Of a stretch of DNA of 64,000 bases, positions 37,495 to 48,442 are shown in pieces. Each line of letters begins with the position of its first letter. Positions within the stretch are counted from its first letter, which is position 1. The notes below the pieces were generated by a model. The model saw only the letters and a program-made list of their open reading frames with translations. It was not told where the DNA came from and ran no database searches. A program made the position numbers and the translations under genes. Source of the stretch: PALSA-612 sp963711315 (GTDB lineage Bacteria; Actinomycetota; Thermoleophilia; Gaiellales; Gaiellaceae); the NCBI GenBank assembly GCA_963711315.1, contig CAVQDQ010000003.1, forward strand, positions 806,001 through 870,000, given 5' to 3'.

Positions 37495-38066
37495 TAAGAC
37501 TCTTCTCCTTGTGCGAACGGAAGACCGAGGCCGGCGAGGAGCGCTCGCGCCTCGTCGTCGGTCTTCGCGGTGGTCGTGATCGTCACGTCGAGACCGCGGA
37601 TCTGCGCGACGTCGTCGTAGTCGATCTCGGGAAAGATGATCTGCTCGCGCAGACCGATGGAGTAGTTTCCACGGCCGTCGAACGAGCGCGGGTTGAGACC
37701 GCGGAAGTCGCGGATTCGGGGCAGAGCGATCGAGACCAGCCGGTCGAGGAACTCGTACATGCGCGCGCCGCGGAGCGTCACCTTCGTCCCGACGGGCATG
37801 CCCGTGCGGATCTTGAAGCCGGCGATCGAGGTGCGGGCACGACGCAGCTGCGCACGCTGGCCCGCGATTTGCGTCAGCTCGTCCATCGCGGCGTCGAGGA
37901 GCTTGGCCTCGGTCTTGGCCTCGCCGACGCCCATGTTGAGCGTGATCTTCTCCACGCGGGGCACCTGCATGACGGTGCTGACGCCCAGCTCGTCCTTGAG
38001 CTGTTCGCGAAGCTCCTGCTCGTAGAGCACCTTCAAGCGCGGTGCGTAGCCGTTCTTCTCGGTCAC
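37494..38066 (-). CDS. rplE: 50S ribosomal protein L5
   Basis: 190 residues from GTG 38066 (MTEKNGYAPRLKVLYEQELR), with 'VEKITLNMGVGEAKTEAKLL' and 'FRGLNPRSFDGRGNYSIGLR'. Binds 5S rRNA and contacts tRNA. The longer open frame upstream overlaps rplX and is not used; the GTG overlaps the rplX stop by 4 nt. Confidence 0.97.
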   Translation of the reverse strand: MTEKNGYAPRLKVLYEQELREQLKDELGVSTVMQVPRVEKITLNMGVGEAKTEAKLLDAAMDELTQIAGQRAQLRRARTSIAGFKIRTGMPVGTKVTLRGARMYEFLDRLVSIALPRIRDFRGLNPRSFDGRGNYSIGLREQIIFPEIDYDDVAQIRGLDVTITTTAKTDDEARALLAGLGLPFAQGEES

Positions 38067-38446
38067 TTGTGCTCGCCCTCGTCGATCTCCTGCCCGCAGT
38101 CGACCCGGCGGCACACGCGCAGCTTCACGCGCTTGCCCTTGATGTCCTTGAACGTCATCCCCACCCGCGTGGGCCGGTTGCACACCGGGCAGACGACCAT
38201 GACGTTCGACGCGGGAATCGGCGCCGCCTTGTCGATCACGCCCCCCGGGATAATCGTCGTGCCGCCCATACGGTTCGCGTCCTTCATCGGCCGGGGCTTC
38301 GTGTGCCGCTTGACGACGTTGAGGTTCTCGACGATCACGCGGCCCTCGGAGGGGCGAGCTTCGAGCACGCGCCCTTGCTTGCCGCGGTCCTTGCCGGCGA
38401 TCACGTGGACGGTGTCGCCCTTCTTGACTCGCATGGTCGTGGCCAT
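38063..38446 (-). CDS. rplX: 50S ribosomal protein L24 with zinc-ribbon extension
   Basis: 127 residues. KOW motif 'VKKGDTVHVIAGKDRGKQG', then 'NVVKRHTKPRPM'. The C-terminal part carries CPVC and CRRVDC Cys pairs, a putative zinc ribbon found in long L24 forms. Starts 50S assembly. ATG lies 2 nt after the rplN stop. Confidence 0.96.
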   Translation of the reverse strand: MATTMRVKKGDTVHVIAGKDRGKQGRVLEARPSEGRVIVENLNVVKRHTKPRPMKDANRMGGTTIIPGGVIDKAAPIPASNVMVVCPVCNRPTRVGMTFKDIKGKRVKLRVCRRVDCGQEIDEGEHK

Positions 38447-38448
38447 GG

Positions 38449-38817
38449 CTAGAGCACCTCCGGTGCGAGGGAGACGATCTTCATGAAGTTCCGCTCGCGC
38501 AGCTCGCGGGCCACCGGCCCGAAGATGCGCGTGCCGCGAGGGTTCTGGGCGGTGTCGATGATGACGGCGGCGTTCTCGTCGAACGAGATCGTCGTGCCAT
38601 CGTCGCGGCCCTGCGGTTTGCGCGTGCGGACGACGACCGCGCGCACGACCTCGCCCTTCTTCACCTGGCCCTGAGGAGTGGCGGTCTTCACGGTGCCGAC
38701 GATGATGTCGCCGACCCGCGCGTAGCGGCGATGCGAGCCGCCGAGCACGCGGATGCAGAGGAGCTCGCGCGCACCCGTGTTGTCGGCCACTCTGACTCGT
38801 GATTCCTGCTGGATCAT
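38449..38817 (-). CDS. rplN: 50S ribosomal protein L14
   Basis: 122 residues: MIQQESRVRVADNTGARELL, 'GGSHRRYARVGDIIVGTVK' and 'GPVARELRERNFMKIVSLAP'. Complete and typical. ATG overlaps the rpsQ stop by 4 nt; upstream open frame is a shadow of rpsQ. Confidence 0.97.
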   Translation of the reverse strand: MIQQESRVRVADNTGARELLCIRVLGGSHRRYARVGDIIVGTVKTATPQGQVKKGEVVRAVVVRTRKPQGRDDGTTISFDENAAVIIDTAQNPRGTRIFGPVARELRERNFMKIVSLAPEVL

Positions 38818-39460
38818 TTGGCTGCCTCGACCACCTCGGCCAGTCGCCAGCGCTTCGTCTTGGAGAGCGGGCGCGTTTCCACGATGCGGACGACGTCGCC
38901 CACGTTGGCCTGGTTCTGCTCGTCGTGTGCGTGGAACTTCGTCGAGCGGCGGATGATCTTCTTGTAGCGGCGGTGCGCCTTCAGCGTCTCCACCCGGACG
39001 ACGATGGTCTTGTCCATCGCGCTCGAGACGACGACGCCGCGGCGCTCCTGTCGCTGGCCGCGCTCGTGCTCGGGCTTGGGCTGGCGGGACCGCGGCTTGC
39101 GACCCTCGGTTGCCCGTACGGGCTTCGGGCGCTGGCGGCGCTCGGAGCGCGGGCGGAGCTTGCGCTTCTTCTTGGCCGGGGGCGGGTGCCCTCGGCCTCG
39201 GCAACTGGGGCCTCCTCGGCCTCGGCAACTGGCGCCTCCTCGGCAGGGGCTTCCTCGACTACAGCTTCGGCAGCCGGCTCCTCGGCCGCGGGCTCGTCGA
39301 CCTCAGCTTCGGCGACAGCGGGCTCCTCGGCCTGCGCCTCCTCCTCGGCCGGCGGTTCCTCGGCCACGGGCTCCTCAGGCGCTTCCGCCTCGGCTACCGG
39401 CTCGTCGACCGTCTCCTCGACGGCGTCTTCGGTTGTCTCGTTCTGCTCTTCGTCAGCCAT
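38814..39460 (-). CDS. rpsQ: 30S ribosomal protein S17 with long acidic N-terminal extension (frame disturbed)
   Basis: The S17 core is clear: MDKTIVVRVETLKAHRRYKK ... 'NVGDVVRIVETRPLSKTKRW' (from 39017 to 38814). The frame continues upstream through a basic linker (KKKRKLRPRSERRQRPKPVR) to about 39180, where it changes frame and joins an acidic Ala/Glu/Pro-rich domain that starts at MADEEQNETTEDAVEETVDE (39460), 2 nt after rpmC. One missing or two extra bases in the GC runs near 39170-39195 restore about 214 residues. N-terminally extended S17 is, as far as I recall, typical of Thermoleophilia. A 24-bp DNA repeat lies at the shift point. Alternatively translation starts only at Met 39017. 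Confidence 0.8.
39194..39241. repeat. 24-bp tandem repeat (two copies) in rpsQ
   Basis: GGCCTCGGCAACTGGNGCCT with four more bases is repeated once with period 24, encoding the AEEAPVAE repeat of the acidic S17 extension. It adjoins the frame break, so slippage or misassembly here is plausible. Confidence 0.7.
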
Positions 39461-39462
39461 GT

Positions 39463-39666
39463 CTACGTTCGCTCCAACTGGGTCTCTCGCTCGCGCTGGA
39501 CCGTGAGGATCCGCGCGATCTCGCGCTTCGCCAGCCGCAGCCGGGCGCTGTTGTCGAGCGCGCCGGTAGCCGCCTGGAAGCGGAGGTTGAACAGCTCCTG
39601 CCGCGTGTCCGCGAGCTTCTGCTGCAGGTCATCGTCGGTCAGGTCTCGAAGGTCCCTGGCCCTCAT
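39463..39666 (-). CDS. rpmC: 50S ribosomal protein L29
   Basis: 67 residues: MRARDLRDLTDDDLQQKLAD, 'LFNLRFQAATGALDNSARLR' and 'AKREIARILTVQRERE'. A two-helix protein near the exit tunnel, complete. Confidence 0.97.
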   Translation of the reverse strand: MRARDLRDLTDDDLQQKLADTRQELFNLRFQAATGALDNSARLRLAKREIARILTVQRERETQLERT

Positions 39667-39678
39667 CTCATCTTCTCC

Positions 39679-40100
39679 CTACTCAAAGAGGTCACCCTCT
39701 CGCTTGACGACCTTCGTTCGGACGGACAGCTTGTTCCCGGCGAGACGCAGCGCCTCGCGGCCGAGGTCCTCGGGCACACCGGCGAGCTCGAACATCACGC
39801 GACCCGGCTTGACGACTGCCACCCAGCCCTCCGGCGAGCCCTTGCCCGAGCCCATGCGGGTCTCGGCCGGCTTCTTCGTGAACGGCTTGTCCGGGAAGAC
39901 GTTGATCCACACCTTGCCGCCACGCTTGATCTTTCGTGTCATGGCGATTCGTGCGGCTTCGATCTCGCGGTTCGTCACCCAGCCGGCATCGAGCGACTTG
40001 AGGCCGTAGTCGCCGTACTGGACCGTGAGCTGGCCCTTGGAGGTGCCCCGCCTGCGCCCGCGATGCTGCTTGCGGAACTTCGTTTTACGCGGCATCAGCA

Positions 40101-40101
<1 letters not shown>
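39679..40101 (-). CDS. rplP: 50S ribosomal protein L16
   Basis: 140 residues: MLMPRKTKFRKQHRGRRRGT, 'RKIKRGGKVWINVFPDKPFT' and 'MGSGKGSPEGWVAVVKPGRV'. Binds near the A site. ATG at 40101 overlaps the rpsC stop by one base; the Met two codons later is the other possible start. Confidence 0.97.
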
Positions 40102-41083
<982 letters not shown>

Positions 41084-41084
<1 letters not shown>

Positions 41085-41593
41085 TAGCTGTCAGCCTCCT
41101 CGGTCTTCTCGGTCTTCTTGCGTCGGGTGGTCGGCTTTGCAGCGCGTGGCTTCGTGGCCCGCGGCTTGCGTGCCGGCTTCTCTGCCTGCGTCTCTGCGGC
41201 GGCCGGCTTGGCCTGCGGCCGGGCCGGCTTCGGCTCGACGGCGAGCGGCGCGAGCTTCACGGTGATGTGGCAGGTGTGCTTGCGGATCCGGGCGGCGCGA
41301 CCGCGTGCGCGCGCGCGCCAGCGCTTGAGGGTCGGGCCCTCGTCGACATATGCTGCGCTCACGTAGAGATCGTCGCCGACGAGGCCGTGGTTGGCCTCCG
41401 CGTTGGCGATCGCCGAGCGCAGCACCTTCTCCACGTCGCGCGCGGCAGCCCTCGTCGTGAACGCGAGCACGGTGCGCGCCTCGGGCACGCTGCGGCCGCG
41501 GATGTGCTCCACGACTAGCCGTGCCTTGCGTGGCGACGTGCGCACCCACTTGGCCTGGGCGCGGACTTCCTTGGTCGCAGTCTCAGCCATCAC
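41084..41593 (-). CDS. rplV: 50S ribosomal protein L22 with basic C-terminal tail
   Basis: 169 residues. Core: 'AQAKWVRTSPRKARLVVEHI', 'FTTRAAARDVEKVLRSAIAN' and 'RARGRAARIRKHTCHITVKL'. The last about 50 residues are Lys/Ala/Pro/Thr-rich and basic, unlike the acidic tails of its neighbours. Lines the exit tunnel. Overlaps rpsS by 4 nt. Confidence 0.97.
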
Positions 41594-41877
41594 GCTCGCT
41601 TCGTCACCCTTGCCTGGCGGTCACCGGCGTGGCCGCGGAACGTCCGCGTCGGCGCGAACTCGCCGAGCTTGTGCCCGACCATCTGCTCCGAGATGAAGAC
41701 CGGCACGTGCTTACGGCCGTCGTGGACCGCGATCGTGTGCCCGACCATCTCGGGGAAGACCGTCGACGAGCGCGACCAGGTGCGGATCATCTGCTTCGAC
41801 CCGGAGGTGTTCATCGACTCGATTCTCGTCATCAGCCGCTCTTCCACGAACGGCCCCTTCTTGGTTGATCGACCCAT
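41590..41877 (-). CDS. rpsS: 30S ribosomal protein S19
   Basis: 95 residues: MGRSTKKGPFVEERLMTRIE, 'KQMIRTWSRSSTVFPEMVGH' and 'VGHKLGEFAPTRTFRGHAGD'. Complete and typical; 3 nt after rplB. Confidence 0.97.
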   Translation of the reverse strand: MGRSTKKGPFVEERLMTRIESMNTSGSKQMIRTWSRSSTVFPEMVGHTIAVHDGRKHVPVFISEQMVGHKLGEFAPTRTFRGHAGDRQARVTKRA

Positions 41878-41880
41878 GCC

Positions 41881-42723
41881 TTACCTCTTGTCCTTGCCGC
41901 GGCGCCGGCCGCGGACGATGAGCTTGTCGGACTCCTTGTGCTTCCGGCGCGTGCGCTTGCCGAGCGTCGGCACGCCCCAGGGCGTGACCGGGTGTCGCCC
42001 GCCCTTCGACTTGCCCTCGCCACCGCCGTGCGGGTGGTCGACCGGGTTCATCGCCGAGCCGCGCACCGTCGGCCGGCGGCCGCGCCACCGTGCGCGTCCC
42101 GCCTTGCCCCCCGTGACGTTCGAGTGGTCGAGGTTCCCGACCTGCCCGACCGTCGCTCGGCACGTTAGCAGCACGCGCCTGAGCTCCCCGGAGGGAAGGC
42201 GCAGCACCGCGTACGGCTCATCCTTTGCGACGAGCTGGACGGACGAGCCGGCGCTGCGAGCCATCTGACCGCCGCGCCCGGGCTTGAGCTCGACGTTGTG
42301 GATGAGCGTGCCGGTGGGGATGCGCTGCAGCGGCAATGCATTCCCGGGCTTGATGTCTGCGTCCGGTCCGGACTCGACGGTCGAGCCTACGCGCAGTCCC
42401 GCGGGCGCGAGGATGTACGCCTTCGCGCCGTCGGCGTAGTGGAGCAGCGCGATCCGCGCCGAGCGATTCGGGTCGTACTCGACCGCGGCCACCTTGGCCG
42501 GAACGCCGTCCTTGACGCGCTTGAAGTCGATGACGCGGAACCGGCGCTTGTGGCCCCCGCCGTGGTGACGCGTCGTGATGCGGCCATGGACGTTGCGCCC
42601 GCCCTTCTTCGTGACCGGCTCGGTGAGGCTCTTCTCCGGCTTCGACTTCGTGACCTCCTCGAACGTCGAGACGGTCATCCAGCGGCGGCCCGGGCTCGTC
42701 GGCTTGAACTTTCGAACGGGCAT
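41881..42723 (-). CDS. rplB: 50S ribosomal protein L2
   Basis: 280 residues from ATG 42723: MPVRKFKPTSPGRRWMTVST, 'GRNVHGRITTRHHGGGHKRR' and the peptidyl-transferase-linked 'RGSAMNPVDHPHGGGEGKSK'. The open frame upstream runs into rplW and is ignored. Confidence 0.98.
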   Translation of the reverse strand: MPVRKFKPTSPGRRWMTVSTFEEVTKSKPEKSLTEPVTKKGGRNVHGRITTRHHGGGHKRRFRVIDFKRVKDGVPAKVAAVEYDPNRSARIALLHYADGAKAYILAPAGLRVGSTVESGPDADIKPGNALPLQRIPTGTLIHNVELKPGRGGQMARSAGSSVQLVAKDEPYAVLRLPSGELRRVLLTCRATVGQVGNLDHSNVTGGKAGRARWRGRRPTVRGSAMNPVDHPHGGGEGKSKGGRHPVTPWGVPTLGKRTRRKHKESDKLIVRGRRRGKDKR

Positions 42724-42728
42724 GGCGG

Positions 42729-43025
42729 CTAGACCTGAGCCCCCTCGAAGATCGGGATCGTCTCGCCCTCGCGCACCTGCACGATTGCCTTCTTCCAGCC
42801 GGGTCGGGTACCGCGCGAGTAGTTGCGCCGCTTCGGCTTGGGCTGAACCTTGATGATGTTGACGGCCTCGACATGGACCTCGAAGAGCTGCTCGACGGCC
42901 TGGCGAATCTGCGTCTTGTGCGCGTCGCCGTGCACGCGGAACGTGTACTTGCGGTCGCCGATCAGGCTGTAGCTCTTCTCCGACACGATCGGAGCGAGGA
43001 GGACTTCGTTGGGATGAAGGCTCAC
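42729..43025 (-). CDS. rplW: 50S ribosomal protein L23
   Basis: 98 residues, GTG start overlapping rplD by 4 nt: MSLHPNEVLLAPIVSEKSYS, 'KYTFRVHGDAHKTQIRQAVE' and 'VKPKPKRRNYS'-like basic end (VQPKPKRRNYSRGTRPG). Docking site for trigger factor and SRP at the tunnel exit. Confidence 0.97.
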   Translation of the reverse strand: MSLHPNEVLLAPIVSEKSYSLIGDRKYTFRVHGDAHKTQIRQAVEQLFEVHVEAVNIIKVQPKPKRRNYSRGTRPGWKKAIVQVREGETIPIFEGAQV

Positions 43026-43654
43026 GCGGCCGCCTTCCCGGCACGGGCCTCGACCACGGGCAGCGCCTTCTCCGAGACGATCAGCGCGCGCGCCCAGACG
43101 ATCGCGGAGACCTCGAGGTCCTCGGGGGCGCTGATGGCGACGCGGGCGAGGTTCCGGAACGACTTGATCGCCGCCTCCTCCTCGTCGGTGGCCACGATCA
43201 CGACCGGCAGCTCCTTGCCGAAGGTCTCCAGGAAGCTTGCGCCGGCCTTCGTGGACGGGGCGTCGAACGCCTCACCGTCGAACACCGCGAGCGTCCCTTC
43301 GCTGGCGTGCGCGGACAGCGCGGTGCGCATCGCCGCGCGACGCTCCTTGCGGTTCACCTTGAACGAGAAGTCGCGCATCATCGGCGGGAAGGCGACGCCG
43401 CCGCCCACCCACTGGGGGGCGCGGGTCGTGCCCTGGCGTGCGCGCCCGGTGCCTTTCTGGCGCCACGGCTTCGCGCGCCCGCCGGCGACGAGCCCTCGGC
43501 TCTTCGCGCCGCGCGTGCCGGCGCGTGCGGCGGCCATCTCGGCGCGCACGGCCTCGTGCACGAGGTGAGGACGCGCCTCCGCGCCGAAGATCGCGTCGTC
43601 GAGCGATACCTGCTTCGCCGCCTTGCCGGCAGCGTCGAGCAGAGGCGCCGTCAG
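43022..43654 (-). CDS. rplD: 50S ribosomal protein L4, apparent CTG start
   Basis: About 210 residues. The family start (x-TAPLLDAAGKAAKQVSLDD) falls on a CTG codon at 43654; no ATG, GTG or TTG occurs in frame between there and well inside rplC. Later motifs are typical: 'RAKPWRQKGTGRARQGTTRA', 'PQWVGGGVAFPP' and 'FSFKVNRKERRAAMRTALSA'. The gap to rplC is 13 nt. Either CTG is used as a rare start, or a base is wrong at this codon. L4 binds 23S rRNA and lines the exit tunnel. Confidence 0.9.
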   Translation of the reverse strand: MTAPLLDAAGKAAKQVSLDDAIFGAEARPHLVHEAVRAEMAAARAGTRGAKSRGLVAGGRAKPWRQKGTGRARQGTTRAPQWVGGGVAFPPMMRDFSFKVNRKERRAAMRTALSAHASEGTLAVFDGEAFDAPSTKAGASFLETFGKELPVVIVATDEEEAAIKSFRNLARVAISAPEDLEVSAIVWARALIVSEKALPVVEARAGKAAA

Positions 43655-43667
43655 GCCCTTCGAGGCC

Positions 43668-44312
43668 TTACTGGTGGCGGTGGTGGCGGGTATGAGCCTT
43701 CTCCTCCCTGATCTCGACGATGCCGTTCCTCGGGCCGGGTACCGCTCCCTTGACGAGCAGGAGGTTCTGCTCCGGATCCACGTCGTGGATGACGAGGCCG
43801 ATCTGCGTACGCCGCTTGGCGCCCATCTGGCCCGCCATGCGCATGCCCTTGAACACACGCGAGGGCGTGGCCGATGCGCCGACCGAGCCTCGCTTTCGAA
43901 TGTTGTGCGAGCCGTGCGTCTTGGGTCCGCGGCTGAAGTTGTGGCGCTTGATCGTCCCGGCAAAGCCCTTGCCGATGGAGATGCCCGACACCTTCACCGC
44001 TTCTCCCGGCTCGAAGGCCTCGACGGTGACTGTCTCGCCGACGGTCAGCTCCGAATGCCCGCGGAGCTCCACGAGCCGCCGGTGTGCGCCGACGCCCGCC
44101 TTCTGCAGGTGCCCGAGCTCGCCCTTCGAGATCTTGCGCTCGGCGACCTCGTCGAAGGCGATCTGCACGGCGTCGTAGCCGTCCGTCTCCGTCGTCTTCA
44201 CCTGCACGACGGGGCACGGACCGGCCTGGATAACGGTGACGGCCGTCATCACGCCGGTCTCCGTGTCGAAGACCTGCGTCATGCCGAGCTTCCTGCCCAC
44301 GATGCCTTTCAC
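43668..44312 (-). CDS. rplC: 50S ribosomal protein L3
   Basis: 214 residues, GTG start overlapping rpsJ by 4 nt. MKGIVGRKLGMTQVFDTETG, 'KGFAGTIKRHNFSRGPKTHG' and 'GSVGASATPSRVFKGMRMAG'. Early-assembling 50S protein near the peptidyl transferase centre. Ends in a His/Arg-rich tail. Confidence 0.97.
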   Translation of the reverse strand: MKGIVGRKLGMTQVFDTETGVMTAVTVIQAGPCPVVQVKTTETDGYDAVQIAFDEVAERKISKGELGHLQKAGVGAHRRLVELRGHSELTVGETVTVEAFEPGEAVKVSGISIGKGFAGTIKRHNFSRGPKTHGSHNIRKRGSVGASATPSRVFKGMRMAGQMGAKRRTQIGLVIHDVDPEQNLLLVKGAVPGPRNGIVEIREEKAHTRHHRHQ

Positions 44313-44617
44313 AGCTTGATCTCGATGTCGACCCCAGCCGGCAGGTCGAGCCGCATCAGCGAGTCGACCGTCTTCGGCGTGGGGCTGTGGATGTCGATGA
44401 GGCGCTTGTGCGTCCGCACCTCGAACTGCTCCCGCGAGTCCTTGTCCTTGAAGGGACTGCGAATCACCGTGTAGACGTTGCGCTCGGTGGGCAGGGGAAC
44501 AGGGCCGGTGATCGTGGCACCGGTGCGCTCCGCGTTGTCGACGATGTCGCGCGCGGCGCGGTCGACCTGATTGTGGTCGTAGCCGCGCAGCCTGATACGG
44601 ATCTTCTGCTGTGCCAT
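44309..44617 (-). CDS. rpsJ: 30S ribosomal protein S10
   Basis: 102 residues: MAQQKIRIRLRGYDHNQVDR, 'GPVPLPTERNVYTVIRSPFK' and 'FEVRTHKRLIDIHSPTPKTV'. Also a NusG/NusE transcription factor. Lies 36 nt after tuf without a visible terminator, so the str and S10 operons are joined. Confidence 0.98.
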   Translation of the reverse strand: MAQQKIRIRLRGYDHNQVDRAARDIVDNAERTGATITGPVPLPTERNVYTVIRSPFKDKDSREQFEVRTHKRLIDIHSPTPKTVDSLMRLDLPAGVDIEIKL

Positions 44618-44653
44618 CAGCGGTCCTGTTCCCCTGCCCTTCCTCGCGCGTTC

Positions 44654-45844
<1,191 letters not shown>

Positions 45845-45868
45845 TCCCTTCCTCCGGTTTCTTCTCGA

Positions 45869-47965
45869 CTAGCTCTGGGCGTCGACGATCTCGCCCGCGA
45901 TCGACTGAGGGACTTCCTCGTAGCGATCGAATTGCATGGTGAACGTGGCTCGGCCCTGCGTCGTCGAGCGCAGGTCCGTGGCGTAGCCGAACATTGTGGC
46001 CAACGGCACTCTGGCGGTGATCACCTGGGCGTTGCCGCGTGGCTCGAGGCCTTCGACGTGGCCCCGGCGAGAGTTGAGGTCCCCCATCACGTCACCGAGG
46101 TACTCCTCCGGCGTGACGACCTCGACGGCCATCACCGGCTCGAGCAGCTTCGGCTTCGCGCGCTGCATGGCCGCCTTGAAGGCCATGGAGCCCGCGACCT
46201 TGAACGCCATCTCGCTCGAGTCGACGTCGTGGTACGACCCGTCCTTGAGGACGATGCGTATGTCGACGACGGGGTAGCCGGCGAGGATGCCCGACTCCAT
46301 CGCCTCCTGGATGCCGAGGTCGACTGCCGGGATGTACTCGCGCGGGATCTTGCCGCCGACGATCTTGTCGATGAACTCGTAGCCGTCTCCCGGCTCTGCA
46401 GGCTCGAGGTCGATGACCACGTGCCCGTACTGGCCGCGGCCGCCGGTCTGGCGGACGAAGCGCCCCTCGATCTTCTCCGCGGGCCTGCCTGCCGTCTCGC
46501 GGTAGGCGACCTGCGGGCGGCCGACGTTGGCGTCGACCGAGAACTCGCGTAGAAGCCGGTCGACGATGATCTCCAGGTGCAGCTCGCCCATCCCCGCGAT
46601 GAGCGTCTGCCCCGTCTCCTCGTCGGTGCGTACGCGGAACGTCGGGTCCTCCTCGGCCAGCCGCTGAAGCGCCGTGGCGAGCTTGTCCTGGTCGGCCTTC
46701 GTCTTGGGCTCGATGGCCACCGAGATGACGGGGTCCGGGAATGTCATCGACTCGAGCAGGATGGGCGCCGTGTCGACGGCGAGCGTCTCGCCCGTCGTCG
46801 TCTGCTTGAGGCCCACGAGCGCGGCGATCTCGCCGGCGCCGATCTCGTCCCGCTCCTCGCGGTGGTTCGCGTGCATCTGGAGGATGCGGCCCACGCGCTC
46901 CGTCTTGCCCGTGGTCGTGTTCTGCACCTTGTCGCCCTGGGTGATCCGGCCCGAGTAGACGCGGACGTAGGTGAGCTTGCCGACGTAGGGGTCGGTCATG
47001 ACCTTGAAAGCGAGTGCCGCGAACGGCTCGTCGACGGCCGGGCGGCGTGAGAGGTTGTGCTCCGTGCGCGGGTCGACGCCGTGCACAGGCGGAACGTCGA
47101 GTGGGCTCGGGAGGTAGTCGACGACGGCGTCGAGCAGCGGCTGGACGCCCTTGTTCTTGAAAGCCGAGCCGCAGAGGACGGGAACGACCGTCAGGTCGAG
47201 CGTCGCGGCGCGCAGGGCGCGGCGCAGCATCTCCGGGGTCACGGAGCCCTCCTCCTCGAGGTATGTCTCCATCAGCTCGTCGTCGTGGTCGGCCACCGCG
47301 TCGACCAGCTGATGGTGGTACTCGGCGGCCTGCTCGGCGAGCTCGGCCGGGATCTCGCCCACTTCGGTCTCGGTGCCGAGCGAGTCCGTCCAGACCTGTG
47401 CGTTCATCTCGATCAGGTCGACAACGCCGCGGAAGTGCTCCTCCTGCCCGATCGGCAGCTGAACGGGGACCGGCCGCGCCCCGAGCCGGTCGACCATCGA
47501 CTGGACGGATGCGAAGAAGTCGGCGCCGACGCGGTCCATCTTGTTCATGAAGGCGATGCGCGGCACGCCGTAGCGGTCGGCCTGGCGCCAGACCGTCTCA
47601 GACTGGGGCTCGACGCCTGCGACGGCGTCGAAGACGGCCACCGCGCCGTCGAGCACGCGCAGCGAGCGCTCCACCTCGACGGTGAAGTCCACGTGCCCGG
47701 GCGTATCAATAATGTTCACCCGGAAGTCGCGCCAGAATGCCGTCGTCGCCGCCGACGTGATGGTGATCCCGCGCTCTTGCTCCTGGACCATCCAGTCCAT
47801 GACCGCGGCGCCTTCGTGGACCTCGCCCATCTTGTAGGTGCGGCCCGTGTAGTAGAGGATCCGCTCCGTCGTCGTGGTCTTGCCCGCGTCGATGTGGGCC
47901 ATGATCCCGATGTTGCGCACGTGGTCGAGCGCGATGGCTCCCTTGGTCATCTCCATCGTGCTCAC
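45869..47965 (-). CDS. fusA: Elongation factor G
   Basis: 698 residues, GTG start overlapping rpsG by 4 nt. G1 'AHIDAGKTTTTERIL' (23-37), 'DTPGHVDFTVEVERSLRVLD', 'NKMDRVGADFF'; domain IV with 'GGRGQYGHVVIDLEP' and the C-terminal 'RSTTQGRATFTMQFDRYEEV'. Drives translocation. All residues typical, frame intact. Confidence 0.99.
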   Translation of the reverse strand: MSTMEMTKGAIALDHVRNIGIMAHIDAGKTTTTERILYYTGRTYKMGEVHEGAAVMDWMVQEQERGITITSAATTAFWRDFRVNIIDTPGHVDFTVEVERSLRVLDGAVAVFDAVAGVEPQSETVWRQADRYGVPRIAFMNKMDRVGADFFASVQSMVDRLGARPVPVQLPIGQEEHFRGVVDLIEMNAQVWTDSLGTETEVGEIPAELAEQAAEYHHQLVDAVADHDDELMETYLEEEGSVTPEMLRRALRAATLDLTVVPVLCGSAFKNKGVQPLLDAVVDYLPSPLDVPPVHGVDPRTEHNLSRRPAVDEPFAALAFKVMTDPYVGKLTYVRVYSGRITQGDKVQNTTTGKTERVGRILQMHANHREERDEIGAGEIAALVGLKQTTTGETLAVDTAPILLESMTFPDPVISVAIEPKTKADQDKLATALQRLAEEDPTFRVRTDEETGQTLIAGMGELHLEIIVDRLLREFSVDANVGRPQVAYRETAGRPAEKIEGRFVRQTGGRGQYGHVVIDLEPAEPGDGYEFIDKIVGGKIPREYIPAVDLGIQEAMESGILAGYPVVDIRIVLKDGSYHDVDSSEMAFKVAGSMAFKAAMQRAKPKLLEPVMAVEVVTPEEYLGDVMGDLNSRRGHVEGLEPRGNAQVITARVPLATMFGYATDLRSTTQGRATFTMQFDRYEEVPQSIAGEIVDAQS

Positions 47966-48432
47966 CAGCGGTAGTGCGCGAAAGCCTTGTTGGCCTGCGC
48001 CATCCGGTAGAGGTCGTCCTTCTTCTTGTAGGCACCGCCCTGCTGCTCGAGGGCCTCGAGGATCTCGGCGGCGAGCTTCTCCTCCATGTGCTTCTCGCGC
48101 CGCTCGCGCGCGAACGTCACGAGCCAGCGCACCGCGAGCGTGCGCGCGCGGCGCTGAGGCACCTCGACGGGCACCTGGTAGTTCGAGCCGCCGACGCGGC
48201 GCGACCGCACTTCGAGCACGGGCGTCACGGTCTTCACTGCCTGCTCCAGCACTTCCACGGGAGGCCGGCCGGTGCGCTCGCCGACGCGCTCGAGAGCCCT
48301 GTAGACGAGGCGCTCGGCCGTCGACTTCTTCCCGTCGAGCATCACGCAGTTCACGATCTGCGTCACGAGCTGCGACCCGTAGACGGGGTCAGCGTCGAGC
48401 GTGCGGGGCTGGATGTCTGCTCGTCTGGGCAT
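47962..48432 (-). CDS. rpsG: 30S ribosomal protein S7
   Basis: 156 residues: MPRRADIQPRTLDADPVYGS, 'VTQIVNCVMLDGKKSTAERL' and 'GGSNYQVPVEVPQRRARTLA'. Nucleates assembly of the 30S head and often represses the str operon. 10 nt after rpsL. Confidence 0.98.
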   Translation of the reverse strand: MPRRADIQPRTLDADPVYGSQLVTQIVNCVMLDGKKSTAERLVYRALERVGERTGRPPVEVLEQAVKTVTPVLEVRSRRVGGSNYQVPVEVPQRRARTLAVRWLVTFARERREKHMEEKLAAEILEALEQQGGAYKKKDDLYRMAQANKAFAHYRW

Positions 48433-48442
48433 AGCGGGTGGG

